Positions 18,077 through 25,512 of a DNA stretch of 25,512 bases are shown piece by piece. A program made the position numbers and the translations under genes. The DNA comes from a virus. The DNA is taken from IMG/VR virus record IMGVR_UViG_3300028800_000294, positions 1 through 25,512 of that record. One strand, written 5' to 3'. A model generated the notes under the pieces. It made no database searches. It had not been told where the DNA came from and worked only from the letters and a program-made list of their open reading frames with translations. Positions within the stretch are counted from its first letter, which is position 1. The number at the start of each line of letters is the position of its first letter.

Positions 18077-18555
18077 GGCGCTACGGGCTGCTGCTGGAAA
18101 CGCCGATATCTGATAGCCAGCTCTGCAGCGCTTTGCAGGAGGGTTCGCTGTTCGGGGCCGACGTCGATGGCCTCTCTTGCGCTTCCTCCCAGCACTTCGG
18201 GAACAGAAGCGGGTCCGGTCCCGGCACCAGCTGGTCCGGTGGCGGCTGCGGGGGCGCTGGGCAGTCCCTGGCCGCTATGACTCGCGGGCTGCTTGCACAC
18301 GAGCACAGCACCAACGGGATGAGCAGCCATATAAGCGTTGAGGCTTTGCGTTGCATCGAGTTTCTCCTTATCGGCAGCGCTCGCAAGGCCCCGCAGTCGC
18401 GCTGCCTCGACGGTGGCGTCTGTGTGCGCCTTGTTGAGCGCGGTGGCATCGGTGAGCAGGATCTGGTTGATCCGCCCCTGGTCGATCTCGTGCGTGATCC
18501 AGGCAGCGCCTATGGCGCCGATTACGACCATCGCGATCAGTACATATGGATTCAT
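18073..18555 (-). CDS. Inner-membrane spanin (Rz-like)
   Basis: 160 aa from ATG 18555 with GGGGGAA upstream. A single N-terminal hydrophobic helix (YVLIAMVVIGAIGAAWIT) anchors it, followed by a long helical, charged region (NKAHTDATVEAARLRGLASA, SAADKEKLDATQSLNAYM) suited to a coiled coil. It is immediately after the holin-like gene (4-nt overlap). A second frame inside it encodes the Rz1-like lipoprotein, the diagnostic arrangement. It disrupts the outer membrane together with Rz1. Confidence 0.82.
   Translation of the reverse strand: MNPYVLIAMVVIGAIGAAWITHEIDQGRINQILLTDATALNKAHTDATVEAARLRGLASAADKEKLDATQSLNAYMAAHPVGAVLVCKQPASHSGQGLPSAPAAATGPAGAGTGPASVPEVLGGSAREAIDVGPEQRTLLQSAAELAIRYRRFQQQPVAP
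18081..18356 (-). CDS. Nested outer-membrane spanin lipoprotein (Rz1-like)
   Basis: 91 aa from ATG 18356, with TAAGGAG upstream, entirely inside the Rz frame. MQRKASTLIWLLIPLVLCSC is a lipoprotein signal with lipobox L-C-S-C, and the mature part is Pro-rich (CPAPPQPPPDQLVPGPD) as in Rz1. The embedded +1-type frame and the features are those of lambda Rz1. The earlier in-frame ATG at 18449 would put the signal in the middle of the protein and is rejected. Confidence 0.85.
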   Translation of the reverse strand: MQRKASTLIWLLIPLVLCSCASSPRVIAARDCPAPPQPPPDQLVPGPDPLLFPKCWEEAQERPSTSAPNSEPSCKALQSWLSDIGVSSSSP

Positions 18556-18827
18556 GGCTTTCCCCCGTTCTGCTGAGCCGTCCAGTCGCGGCCGTTCTCG
18601 CTATAGATCTTGAAGATCCATGGCGAGAAGCCCGCAATGGCCGTGAATACCACGCTCACGACGGCGCTTTCCTCAGCCCCTCGAGCCGTCGCCGGCTCAT
18701 GGGTGTACCAGACGAGCAAGTACATCGTGACGTGGTAGACGAACCATCCATAGACGGCCAGGATCAATCGCGGCACGACGCGCCAGCTATCGAATAGCTC
18801 AGCCCACTTTAGCCACGTCTCCTTCAC
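18552..18827 (-). CDS. Holin-like membrane protein
   Basis: 91 aa. Two hydrophobic helices: RLILAVYGWFVYHVTMYLLV and ESAVVSVVFTAIAGFSPWIF, with a charged N-terminus (MKETWLKWAELFDSWR) and a polar tail (YSENGRDWTAQQNGGKP). Located between the small TM gene and the spanins, overlapping both by 4 nt. A two-helix holin of the S21/T-type class is the likely role. It is the best holin candidate in the cassette. Confidence 0.7.
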   Translation of the reverse strand: MKETWLKWAELFDSWRVVPRLILAVYGWFVYHVTMYLLVWYTHEPATARGAEESAVVSVVFTAIAGFSPWIFKIYSENGRDWTAQQNGGKP

Positions 18828-19012
18828 AGTCTCACGACCGCCAGCGTTGCCAGGGTGCCAAAGACCAGGCCGGCCAGACCGCAGATCACCGAGATCTTCA
18901 GATTCGCATCGATCTTCGCTTCGAGCGCCGAGACGTACTCGACGCCATCGGCCCTGAGCGTCGCGAGCTCCGCGGCCGCCTTCACCTTCAGTGCACTGAG
19001 AATGTTGCTCAT
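18824..19012 (-). CDS. Small single-span protein of the lysis cassette
   Basis: 62 aa from ATG 19012 with AAGGAG upstream. A helical segment (ILSALKVKAAAELATLRADG) is followed by a C-terminal membrane helix (ISVICGLAGLVFGTLATLAV). It could be an antiholin, a second holin or a spanin-associated helper. Overlaps neighbours by 4 nt on both sides. Confidence 0.65.
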   Translation of the reverse strand: MSNILSALKVKAAAELATLRADGVEYVSALEAKIDANLKISVICGLAGLVFGTLATLAVVRL

Positions 19013-19224
19013 CGCTTCTGCTCCTTGGATTGAGTGTCGGAAAACCTGAAACGCTGAATGATGCTGTCGGTCCAGCTGGTCGGCTTGACCTCGAAGCCGT
19101 CCTCGTCGAGCGGCTTGACCATCAACGCCGGGTGTTGTGTCTCGACCTGGCTTGGCTGCACGCGCCCGAGCATCCGGTCGCGGCGCAGTTCCTCCTGGCG
19201 CGCCTGCCACTCCCAGAAGTCCAT
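19009..19224 (-). CDS. Hypothetical protein of the lysis cassette
   Basis: 71 aa. MDFWEWQARQEELRRDRMLG is strongly charged and helical, followed by a polar C-terminal half with no motif. Starts at the endolysin stop region (overlap at 19224) and ends with a 4-nt overlap. Function unknown. Confidence 0.65.
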   Translation of the reverse strand: MDFWEWQARQEELRRDRMLGRVQPSQVETQHPALMVKPLDEDGFEVKPTSWTDSIIQRFRFSDTQSKEQKR

Positions 19225-19691
19225 CAGGCCAGTTCCGCGCCGGCTTCCTGAGCTGGTCCGATGTCGACGATTGATCCAGGAAGGCCCACGTCACTCGCCA
19301 CCTGGTGGACGTAGTTCTCGGTCTCCAGCGGCAGTGCGCGCTGGCCCTTGAGCCACATGTCGATGTTGCCGCCGCCGTCGTTGTAGGCCGCTACCGCGAC
19401 CTGCCAGTCCTGAAAGCGCTCATGCAGACCGGAGAGCAGCCGCGCCGCGGTTTCAATGTCCGCCAGCCAGCTTGCTCCGGCACCTGGAAAGTCTGACGGT
19501 TCGAGCTGCATCAGCCCGACCGCGCCAGCAGGAGACCGCACCGCGCCGCTCACGATGTCGAATCGGAAATGGCTCTCCTGGTAGGCGATCCGGGCGAGTA
19601 AGTCGAGCGGGATGCCATGCCGGATCTCGGCCGCATGAAGCGCCGGCAGGTAGACCGGTGCGTTCGGAGCGTTCTTCCAGTTGATGTTCAT
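19224..19691 (-). CDS. Endolysin, lytic transglycosylase (SLT-like)
   Basis: 155 aa. Catalytic Glu39 in AYQESHF (36-42), then GAVGLMQLEP (57-65) and AVAAYNDGGGNI (99-110). These three motifs define the SLT/lysozyme-like transglycosylase fold. Cuts peptidoglycan glycan strands at the end of infection. No signal peptide, so it needs the holin. The stop is followed by the 19009-19224 gene, and the start overlaps the 19688-19906 stop. A tail-associated lytic enzyme is a less likely alternative because the gene lies in the lysis cluster. Confidence 0.88.
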   Translation of the reverse strand: MNINWKNAPNAPVYLPALHAAEIRHGIPLDLLARIAYQESHFRFDIVSGAVRSPAGAVGLMQLEPSDFPGAGASWLADIETAARLLSGLHERFQDWQVAVAAYNDGGGNIDMWLKGQRALPLETENYVHQVASDVGLPGSIVDIGPAQEAGAELA

Positions 19692-19906
19692 TTCAGTGTC
19701 GCCTTTATGGCCTTGTCGAGGTAGAAGCCGGCCAGCTCCATGTGCTCGCGCGCTTTCGCCAGTCGCTCCTGCGCCTCGAACTTGTTGAGCCCGCTGGCAA
19801 CGTCGGCAGCGCGCTGGATCTCCTCGACCAGGAGCGCGGCTTTGCGCAATTCTTCAACACAGCGCTCGAACTGATCGGAGGGAATCGGTTGTGACTTCAT
19901 TTCCAT
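19688..19906 (-). CDS. Small coiled-coil phage protein
   Basis: 72 aa from ATG 19906, with AGGA 5 nt upstream; ATG 19900 overlaps the upstream stop and is the alternative. The sequence is a helical hairpin: QFERCVEELRKAALLVEEIQ and EAQERLAKAREHMELAGFYL. No motif. Overlaps the endolysin start by 4 nt. Confidence 0.62.
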   Translation of the reverse strand: MEMKSQPIPSDQFERCVEELRKAALLVEEIQRAADVASGLNKFEAQERLAKAREHMELAGFYLDKAIKATLK

Positions 19907-20253
19907 ATGTGTCCTAGCCATGCGGCCAACACGAGCGCTCCAAGCTTCCAGAAGAAGCTGAGCACCTGCTTTCGGATGTTCTTTGTCTCGCGCTGAGCGG
20001 CCTCCAGCGCCTCCACGCGAATGCGCAATCTGTCCTGCGCGCTCTGCTTTGCCCACAGCTCGCGCTCGGCCTGCAGCTCGATGACGGCGCGCTCCAGCTG
20101 CACGCCTGCCTTGACCATTGAAATGACCGGTTTGCGCCAGTCGCGCCAGTCGTCATGCGCGGCGTTCTCGCGCAGCCGCTGAATATCGGGATAAGTGCGA
20201 ATGAAGCTCTGGTCTGGGTCGTCCTCATCCTCTGGTCTGTAGGATGGAGTCAT
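19897..20253 (-). CDS. Coiled-coil protein with a C-terminal membrane anchor
   Basis: 118 aa. After an acidic start (MTPSYRPEDEDDPDQSFIRT) come about 60 residues of helix with heptad-like spacing (QLERAVIELQAERELWAKQS, RIRVEALEAAQRETKNIRKQ). A terminal hydrophobic helix follows (VLSFFWKLGALVLAAWLGHI). This resembles phage membrane-anchored coiled-coil proteins found near the lysis genes. Function unknown; antiholin-like or superinfection-related is possible. Confidence 0.68.
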   Translation of the reverse strand: MTPSYRPEDEDDPDQSFIRTYPDIQRLRENAAHDDWRDWRKPVISMVKAGVQLERAVIELQAERELWAKQSAQDRLRIRVEALEAAQRETKNIRKQVLSFFWKLGALVLAAWLGHIWK

Positions 20254-20664
20254 TCACAGCTGCGCCCGCAGCGCCTTGATCTGATCGTCGATCGCCTTGA
20301 GCGTGGCGGCCGCGGCCGGATCTCCCAGCGCCGCCTCGCGCACGGCGCGATGTTGGGATGCCTCGAGCATGGCGATCTGGCCGAGCGCTGCCGCGCGAGC
20401 CGCCTGCTTCGCCGCGACCGCGGCGGTAAGCTGCCAGCGCTTGCTAGCCGCGTTCCACTCGTGATCGCTCGAGGGCTGCGGCGGCTGATAGTCCACGACG
20501 GCGCCGGTCGCGAGATCGACACGGTGGCTCAGATGGTCGAAGGAGCCCTCGATCGCGACCTCGTGATCGGCTGTATTAGTGGCCACATGACTATCTTCGG
20601 TAGCGGCGAATGTGCGGCCAAGGAATAGCCCGGTGGCGGGGTCGTACATAGACCATATCTTCAT
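20254..20664 (-). CDS. Tail-fibre assembly-like protein
   Basis: 136 aa. The N-terminus (MKIWSMYDPATGLFLGRTFA, then HRVDLATGAVVDYQPPQPSS) has the look of phage tail-fibre assembly and fibre-associated proteins that pair with the host-recognition protein upstream. The C-terminal half is a helical KQAARAAALGQIAMLEASQH region ending in IDDQIKALRAQL. Its start overlaps the stop of the tail-tip gene (ATGA). Role is inferred from similarity of layout. Confidence 0.65.
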   Translation of the reverse strand: MKIWSMYDPATGLFLGRTFAATEDSHVATNTADHEVAIEGSFDHLSHRVDLATGAVVDYQPPQPSSDHEWNAASKRWQLTAAVAAKQAARAAALGQIAMLEASQHRAVREAALGDPAAAATLKAIDDQIKALRAQL

Positions 20665-23600
20665 CGCTTGATCGCCTCGCCCTTAAAAACCGCGTTCGAG
20701 ATATTGCACGACGATCCTGGCGCGCTGATGCCTCCGGCCCACGACGTGAAGTAATAGGTCTGCGTCGTGTTAGCGGCAAGCGATAGCGACTTCTCGTAGG
20801 AGAATGAATGCGCGTCTGTGGGAAGCGCGGTGCTAGGGTTGCGCGCCATGAGACCGTCGCCGGTACCCATGGAGCCGCCGCCAAAATTGAAGGAGCCAAT
20901 CGAACTGAAAGCAGAAGCTTGGCCTGAGACCACCTCCAGATCTACATACCCCTGCACCGTGAGAATCACGGTCGTGGCGAACGGATAGGGGCCGATCGTT
21001 ATTGTGGCGACGGTGACCGATGTGGTCCCGGTCGTGTTCCACACGTTCGTCGGACCTGACACCGTCGTGGAGACGATATCGCACACCGCGTTCGGTGCGA
21101 TCTGCGAGGTGTCCTGCAATGGCAATATGCAGCCAGCGCCGAACTTCAGCGAGTTAATGCCGCCGGGGCCATCAACATTGTTGATGGCGACCTGGCCATA
21201 GAGCGTAAGGCCAGAGACTGACACCGTCCGGATCGCCGTGCCGTTCAGCCAGTAGGTGATTGTCGAGGCGTTGGCGTTATAGGTTATGCCGACGAAGTCT
21301 GAGATCGCGACAGTACCGCGCGAGCCGCCGACGAGCGTGCCGCTCTCATAGATCTCCCACGTGCCGGCGGCGTTGTACCAGGCATAATTGATATTCGTGT
21401 AGCTGACCGATGCGCTAGGCGTCGTCGTCAAGCCAAGCATCCAGGTGTCTAATACGTTGGTCGCCTTACCCTGGATATAGGCCGAGGAAAAGCCCGTCAT
21501 CGTAAATCCGCCAGAGTCCCAGGCTGCGCTGCCAGTGGGCTTGCAGGCGTTGTCGTCGTTGATCGTGCACGTGCCAGTCTGCTCCCACGCCCACGGCGTC
21601 GCCTGCGGCACGCTGGCGAAGTACACGTCGGCCGCTATATCGAGCGCGTTGTGGGATGTGAAATATCCCGAGAGCGTCAGGCCAGGCACCGGCGGGCTCG
21701 TGCGCACCAGAACGCCGTTGAAGTAATAGCGGACATAGAAGCCGTCATACTCGACCGACATGACATCGGTCGCCAGGATCGCGGTGGACACCAGGCCATA
21801 GGTCGTCGCGGTGCCGTTGATGACCTCGATGATCGCGCGCTGCACGCCCCCGGCATTGTTCGGGAACCACAGGAACTGATAGGTGCTCCCGCCGCCCGCC
21901 GAGGGGTTATAGGGCGTACCACCGGACAGCGCCGTCGTCAGGCCGGCGGCAAGGTTCTGGCAGACTGCACCGCGGAAGGAAAACGTCGCGCCGTTTCCAT
22001 AGCTCTGCTGCGTGTAGGCATCCACGACGCCCCAGCCGGTCGTGTTGTTGTTCGCCTGCAGCTGGTTGCCGGCGATGGCGACGCCGTTGGTGCCGCGCGT
22101 GACCCAGCTCGCGTTGTTCTGCTGGGCCGTGATCTGGTTGAAGGTCACGTCTATATAAATGCCGCCTGGAGTCGAGCACGGAATGAAGAGGTAGAGCGTG
22201 AGCCCCACAGCTGGCGTCGTATGCAGCAGCGCGCCATTGTGGAAATATCGAACGTTGGCGCCGTCGTAGGTGATGGCGATCTGATCGCCGACAACATAGG
22301 TTCCAAAGTCAGCGATATGCGTCCCGGATTCGTAGATCTGCAGCAGCGCGTGTCCTGCGCCATCGTTCCCGGTATAGAGCGCAAAATTAGCGTTGGTATA
22401 GCTGCTCGACGCCGTCGGAGTCGTCGATAGACCCAGCATGCCCAGGGCAGTTTGCCATGGCGTCTGCACCCGCGCCGTCGCCTGACATGCAACAAATCCG
22501 ACCTTGGAATAGACGGCAGAGTCCCACGCATTGGCGCCAGTCGTGGGCTTAATGATCGATGTCGGGCTGTAGATCACCGCAGAGCCGGTAGCAACCCACG
22601 TGCCCTGCCCTCCGGTGTTATAGGCAGCGGCGCTGGTAGATGGCGTGTACGTGTAATCCGTGACGCCAGAGATCTGCTCGAACGCGCGACCGTACAGATT
22701 GAAGCTGCAGAACTTGAAGTGCAGCGTCTGGCCGATCCAGCCTGGATCGAGCGGCAGCGCGAGCATGGAGCCATCGAGGCGCACGAACTGCGCACTGGAA
22801 CTGTGCGCCTGGCTCGTGGTGCCGAACTGGCCTCGACGTAAATAGGTGATGTTGTACTGGCCAGCGGTGACCAGCGTCGCGGTCTCGTAGCTCATGAACT
22901 CCAGCGTCGCCCCGCTGCCGACCGCGACCAGGATGCGGTCATTGTCGGCATCCGCGACCGTGCCTGAATCGAGCACGGAGAGCGTGTTATTGAGCGTCAC
23001 CCCCATCGTGGTCGTGGTATCAGGATCAGCCACCGCGGTGATGCTGCCATTGAGTGCACCGTATTTGGCCGGCGAGCTGACTGTGCCGATCAGGTTGTAG
23101 GTCGTACCGTCGAAGCTCATATAGACCTGGCAGCCGCCCCAGCTCGCCGAGCCACTCGGTCCGCAAACGCCGATCCATAGCTCGCGGCCGCCGTCCGCAG
23201 CCACCAGGGTCGAAGCCGCCTCGATGAACACCGGCGCCTGTACGCTGCCAGGGCTCACGGCGAAGTTCGCGTTGTAGCCCTGCACCGCCTGCCAGTTGTA
23301 CTGCGGGGTCGTGCGCACAGTCCCCGGCACTTCCATGGCCTCGATCTCGATCACGTCCAGATCATCGTCCGTCACCTTCGTGATGCGGCAGACTTGGCCT
23401 GCGAGCCCGAGGCCTGAATCCGTGATCGCGATGTAGTCCATCGGCTCGAGCAACCAGTAATCGGCGCGCACCCGGAATGTGTAGGTATTGCGCTCGTACA
23501 GACTCGCCTGCAGCAGCAACTGTGCTGCCGTGCGCGCAGTCGCCAGCACGCAGATACCGTGCAGGCTCACCGTATCCATGACGCGCTCGCCGTTCACGGC

Positions 23601-24764
23601 AATATCGCCCAGGTCGGTCGCTTCCGCGATCGAGGTCTGGTAGCTGTTGGTGCGATCGAGGTACTCGACCTTCACATGGTTGAAGGTCTCGGACAGCGGC
23701 TTGCGGGTAAGCTTGACCGGGGGGTCAGAACTGTCCTGGATGAAGTCGTCATCCGTGAAGCTGTAGATCGGCGTCAGGTTCGCCGCATAGCTGAAACTAT
23801 TGCCGCTGACGGACCCGTCGCAGTAGGGCAGCACTTTGAGCTGCCCACCGCTCCACACTGCATCCGAGTTCGTCGCCTGCAGGACTTCGCGCAGGAAGTC
23901 GGACGGCTGTCGCTGCGTGCTCTCGCAGGGACTGAGCAGCAGCGCCAAGGACTGCACATACCCCTGATAATTGTTATTGCCGGACAGATTCGCGACGTAG
24001 GACGCCGGGAGCCCGAGCCCATGGTTCGGATCCGTCAGATAATCGACGACGATCTGGGATGGATCAGCGTCTACGATACCGCCGCCGATGTTGTAGCCCA
24101 GGAAGCCGTCGACCTCGAAGGTCAGATTCGGCATCTGTGCGGAATCGCCCAGCGATTTGTTCTGTGCCCCAACGTACGCAATGTGGTCGTACGGGATGGC
24201 CTGAGAGGAGAAGTTCGTCGACAGGTATGTCCATGTCGCCTGGCCGCCGAGCACCGCGCTCGCGCTGACCGAATTCGCAAGCCCTGGCGACCAGGTCGCG
24301 ACACCGCCGCCGGTGATCGAGGCGAGGCGGAACTCCCCATCGCTGAAGGTAATACCCCAGTTGGCGGCGGCGAGCGGGAAGGAGGTGATCGTGCCGCCCG
24401 TGGCACCGGAGCTCGGCGCGCTGGAGAACGTGCAGGGTGTTCCCCCGCTGAAGGCCGTGAGGCCCTGCGCCGCGAGCGTGGTCAGATCCTTATCGAGCCA
24501 GACCGTCGTGATGCCGTTGATCGGCCCCTCGCATAGCGCTGCTGCGAAGGAGGCCGAGTACTGGTATCCCTGCGGGCTCCCGCCGCCGCCCTTGCCACCG
24601 CCGCTGTTGCTCGGCGTGGACTTGAAGCTGCCGTACCAGACCAGCGTGAAGGGCATGCGCTGGCGGCCGTAGAGCAGCGGCACGGCCCCGCCGTACTGGC
24701 TCGAGCCGATCTGGATGCCGTTGTAGCGCTGCGGCGTGACGGAGTTTGTCGGCCCGCTACCCAT
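20661..24764 (-). CDS. Tail-tip / host-specificity protein (TipJ-like)
   Basis: 1367 aa, the host-recognition hub at the end of a siphovirus tail. The first ~500 residues are the tail-tip core: N-terminal SVTPQRYNGIQIGSSQYGGA, then ALCEGPINGITTVWLDKDL, both typical of the gpJ/'megatron' family. The C-terminal half contains three tandem beta-rich modules of about 130-145 aa at about 740-880, 905-1045 and 1075-1210. Each has YTxxNFALY or similar, a Gly-Thr run and a TYWLNG / RYFHNG / RYYFNG hairpin, like concanavalin-type jelly rolls. The end is Ser/Thr-rich. It follows NlpC/P60 with an 8-nt overlap. It carries no DGR VR, so this is not the diversified adhesin in this phage. Confidence 0.88.
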   Translation of the reverse strand: MGSGPTNSVTPQRYNGIQIGSSQYGGAVPLLYGRQRMPFTLVWYGSFKSTPSNSGGGKGGGGSPQGYQYSASFAAALCEGPINGITTVWLDKDLTTLAAQGLTAFSGGTPCTFSSAPSSGATGGTITSFPLAAANWGITFSDGEFRLASITGGGVATWSPGLANSVSASAVLGGQATWTYLSTNFSSQAIPYDHIAYVGAQNKSLGDSAQMPNLTFEVDGFLGYNIGGGIVDADPSQIVVDYLTDPNHGLGLPASYVANLSGNNNYQGYVQSLALLLSPCESTQRQPSDFLREVLQATNSDAVWSGGQLKVLPYCDGSVSGNSFSYAANLTPIYSFTDDDFIQDSSDPPVKLTRKPLSETFNHVKVEYLDRTNSYQTSIAEATDLGDIAVNGERVMDTVSLHGICVLATARTAAQLLLQASLYERNTYTFRVRADYWLLEPMDYIAITDSGLGLAGQVCRITKVTDDDLDVIEIEAMEVPGTVRTTPQYNWQAVQGYNANFAVSPGSVQAPVFIEAASTLVAADGGRELWIGVCGPSGSASWGGCQVYMSFDGTTYNLIGTVSSPAKYGALNGSITAVADPDTTTTMGVTLNNTLSVLDSGTVADADNDRILVAVGSGATLEFMSYETATLVTAGQYNITYLRRGQFGTTSQAHSSSAQFVRLDGSMLALPLDPGWIGQTLHFKFCSFNLYGRAFEQISGVTDYTYTPSTSAAAYNTGGQGTWVATGSAVIYSPTSIIKPTTGANAWDSAVYSKVGFVACQATARVQTPWQTALGMLGLSTTPTASSSYTNANFALYTGNDGAGHALLQIYESGTHIADFGTYVVGDQIAITYDGANVRYFHNGALLHTTPAVGLTLYLFIPCSTPGGIYIDVTFNQITAQQNNASWVTRGTNGVAIAGNQLQANNNTTGWGVVDAYTQQSYGNGATFSFRGAVCQNLAAGLTTALSGGTPYNPSAGGGSTYQFLWFPNNAGGVQRAIIEVINGTATTYGLVSTAILATDVMSVEYDGFYVRYYFNGVLVRTSPPVPGLTLSGYFTSHNALDIAADVYFASVPQATPWAWEQTGTCTINDDNACKPTGSAAWDSGGFTMTGFSSAYIQGKATNVLDTWMLGLTTTPSASVSYTNINYAWYNAAGTWEIYESGTLVGGSRGTVAISDFVGITYNANASTITYWLNGTAIRTVSVSGLTLYGQVAINNVDGPGGINSLKFGAGCILPLQDTSQIAPNAVCDIVSTTVSGPTNVWNTTGTTSVTVATITIGPYPFATTVILTVQGYVDLEVVSGQASAFSSIGSFNFGGGSMGTGDGLMARNPSTALPTDAHSFSYEKSLSLAANTTQTYYFTSWAGGISAPGSSCNISNAVFKGEAIKR

Positions 24765-25191
24765 CGTTCAGACTCCAGAGGCTATCGAGCTCGCCGTGCT
24801 TGAGCGGCGCGCGTCGCTCGACGAGCTCCACCTGGCCGGCCGGCAGGTACGCGTGGATCATCAGATGGTCGTTCACGACGATCGCCCCGTGAGCGGCAGC
24901 GCGCCCGAAGCGGTACACGGCGATGTCACCCGGAAGCGCCATATCGACCCGATGGCAGCTCTTCTCAATCCAGGCGAGATATCGCTCCTCTGTGTGATGC
25001 AGATACCACTGGGCGGCGTATGGCCTGGGATCGAAGGGAGGCACCAGGCGGAGGTCGCAGTAGACGCGGACCAGAAGCATGGCGCAGTCGACGCCGTGTC
25101 CATTGACGTCCTGGCCGTGCTCATAACGCGTTCCTAGCCACGTCCGGGCTTCCTCGACGACGAGTTGCCGCCATGCCTCTGGAATTTCCAT
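24757..25191 (-). CDS. NlpC/P60-type tail peptidase
   Basis: 144 aa. Catalytic Cys36 in HGVDCAMLL, His101 in AAHGAIV and third residue His113 in MIHAYLP. The fold is a cysteine peptidase that cuts cell-wall peptides during DNA entry. Length fits a stand-alone phage NlpC/P60. Gene order DUF2163 - NlpC/P60 - tail tip is conserved in many siphoviruses and in gene-transfer-agent-like tails. Overlaps the tail-tip start by 8 nt. Confidence 0.92.
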   Translation of the reverse strand: MEIPEAWRQLVVEEARTWLGTRYEHGQDVNGHGVDCAMLLVRVYCDLRLVPPFDPRPYAAQWYLHHTEERYLAWIEKSCHRVDMALPGDIAVYRFGRAAAHGAIVVNDHLMIHAYLPAGQVELVERRAPLKHGELDSLWSLNDG

Positions 25192-25193
25192 GC

Positions 25194-25512
25194 TCAGCCC
25201 TGGACCCGCCCTGAGGGGCCGCTGCGCGAGGTATTGCCGATCTGGGCAGCAATCGGCTGCGGGTTCGGCGGATTGCTGGTGCCACCGTCGTACAGGGTCT
25301 CGGAGACCGGCACGTACGGCGTGCCCTTGAAGTGGATTAGGTTCGAGAACTTAGCTGAGCAGGTCGCCTGCTGGTGATCGCAGCCGGGATAAATGCTGAA
25401 GGCATCCCCGGAGGCAATTGCATTCGGGAACGGCAGGCAGGTCTGCACGTTTCCACTGGCGTTCTTGTGGATCTTCACCGTGGCCTGGAAGCCGGAGTTC
25501 GCCCCGCTGGTG
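25194..25512 (-). CDS. DUF2163/BR0599-like tail protein, C-terminal part
   Basis: Partial gene, cut at the right edge; about 105 aa visible. The C-terminal signature AFSIYPGCDHQQATCSAKFS then NLIHFKGTPYVPVSETLYDG matches the phage minor-tail DUF2163/BR0599 end (GCDxxxxTCxxKFxNxxxFxGxPxxP). A GTG at 25476-25478 lies within the gene; the frame stays open to the edge (...GFQATVKIHKNASG). It is the distal tail/hub partner of the NlpC protein 2 nt downstream. Confidence 0.85.
   Translation of the reverse strand, partial: TSGANSGFQATVKIHKNASGNVQTCLPFPNAIASGDAFSIYPGCDHQQATCSAKFSNLIHFKGTPYVPVSETLYDGGTSNPPNPQPIAAQIGNTSRSGPSGRVQG

Noticed and set aside
23559-24536. 325-residue plus-strand frame opposite the tail-tip gene
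   Set aside because: Antisense to a well-supported 1367-residue tail protein, and no domain visible.
1-25512. CRISPR array or insertion sequence
   Set aside because: No regularly spaced repeats, transposase or terminal inverted repeats were seen; the only repeats are the DGR blocks, operators, arm sites and the hexanucleotide tract.

Overview
The window looks like part of a temperate, lambda-like tailed phage (siphovirus type) of a G+C-rich proteobacterium. It has an early/late layout, a tyrosine integrase beside a tRNA-Val(UAC) fragment, a CI/Cro-type switch, a Rz/Rz1 spanin pair and a DUF2163 - NlpC/P60 - tail-tip gene order. The tRNA fragment (attP core) is flanked by phage genes on both sides. 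Terminase and portal run off the left edge, and tail genes enter from the right edge in the same orientation. This fits the excised or circularly permuted phage genome rather than an integrated prophage end.

Layout. 1-2133 (minus): portal (partial), large and small terminase subunits, a GIY-YIG nuclease and a terminator. 2281-7738 (minus): the early-right-like operon read away from the switch, with an O-like replication initiator, a primase zinc domain, a RecA/DnaB-like helicase, several small proteins and a Q-like late regulator, plus one plus-strand HNH gene. 7742-8471: the switch, with a Cro/YdaS-like gene (minus), a CI-like repressor (plus) and three operators of the form CACC-N4-GGTG. 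Two more copies of the operator flank a TTGACA promoter at 8666-8706, which drives a long plus-strand operon equivalent to the lambda PL operon. 8740-16973 (plus): that operon, carrying ERF annealase, YqaJ exonuclease, DUF1367, YbcO-like nuclease, Xis and Int, and interleaved with a complete diversity-generating retroelement (DGR). 16976-17133: parS-like palindrome, attP core and arm repeats. 17126-17990 (plus): small lipoprotein, zinc-finger and Cys-rich genes. 17888-19691 (minus): lysis cassette. 19688-25512 (minus): small late genes, the tail-tip protein, NlpC/P60 and DUF2163 tail proteins.

The DGR is the highlight. It has three DUF1566-type (C-type-lectin-like fold) target genes, each ending in a 105-nt variable repeat (VR), an Avd-type accessory protein, one template repeat (TR) and a reverse transcriptase with a YVDD motif and the DGR-specific IGNLSSQ motif. 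Base-by-base comparison shows 8, 15 and 17 differences between the TR and the three VRs. All 40 fall at TR adenines and none at any other TR base. The TR lies inside the RT open reading frame, in the same frame as the VRs. The targets sit in the early recombination/integration operon rather than among tail genes, and that operon starts at a promoter covered by the same operators as the lysogeny switch. This suggests that diversification is tied to the lysis-lysogeny decision and that the diversified proteins may not be tail adhesins.
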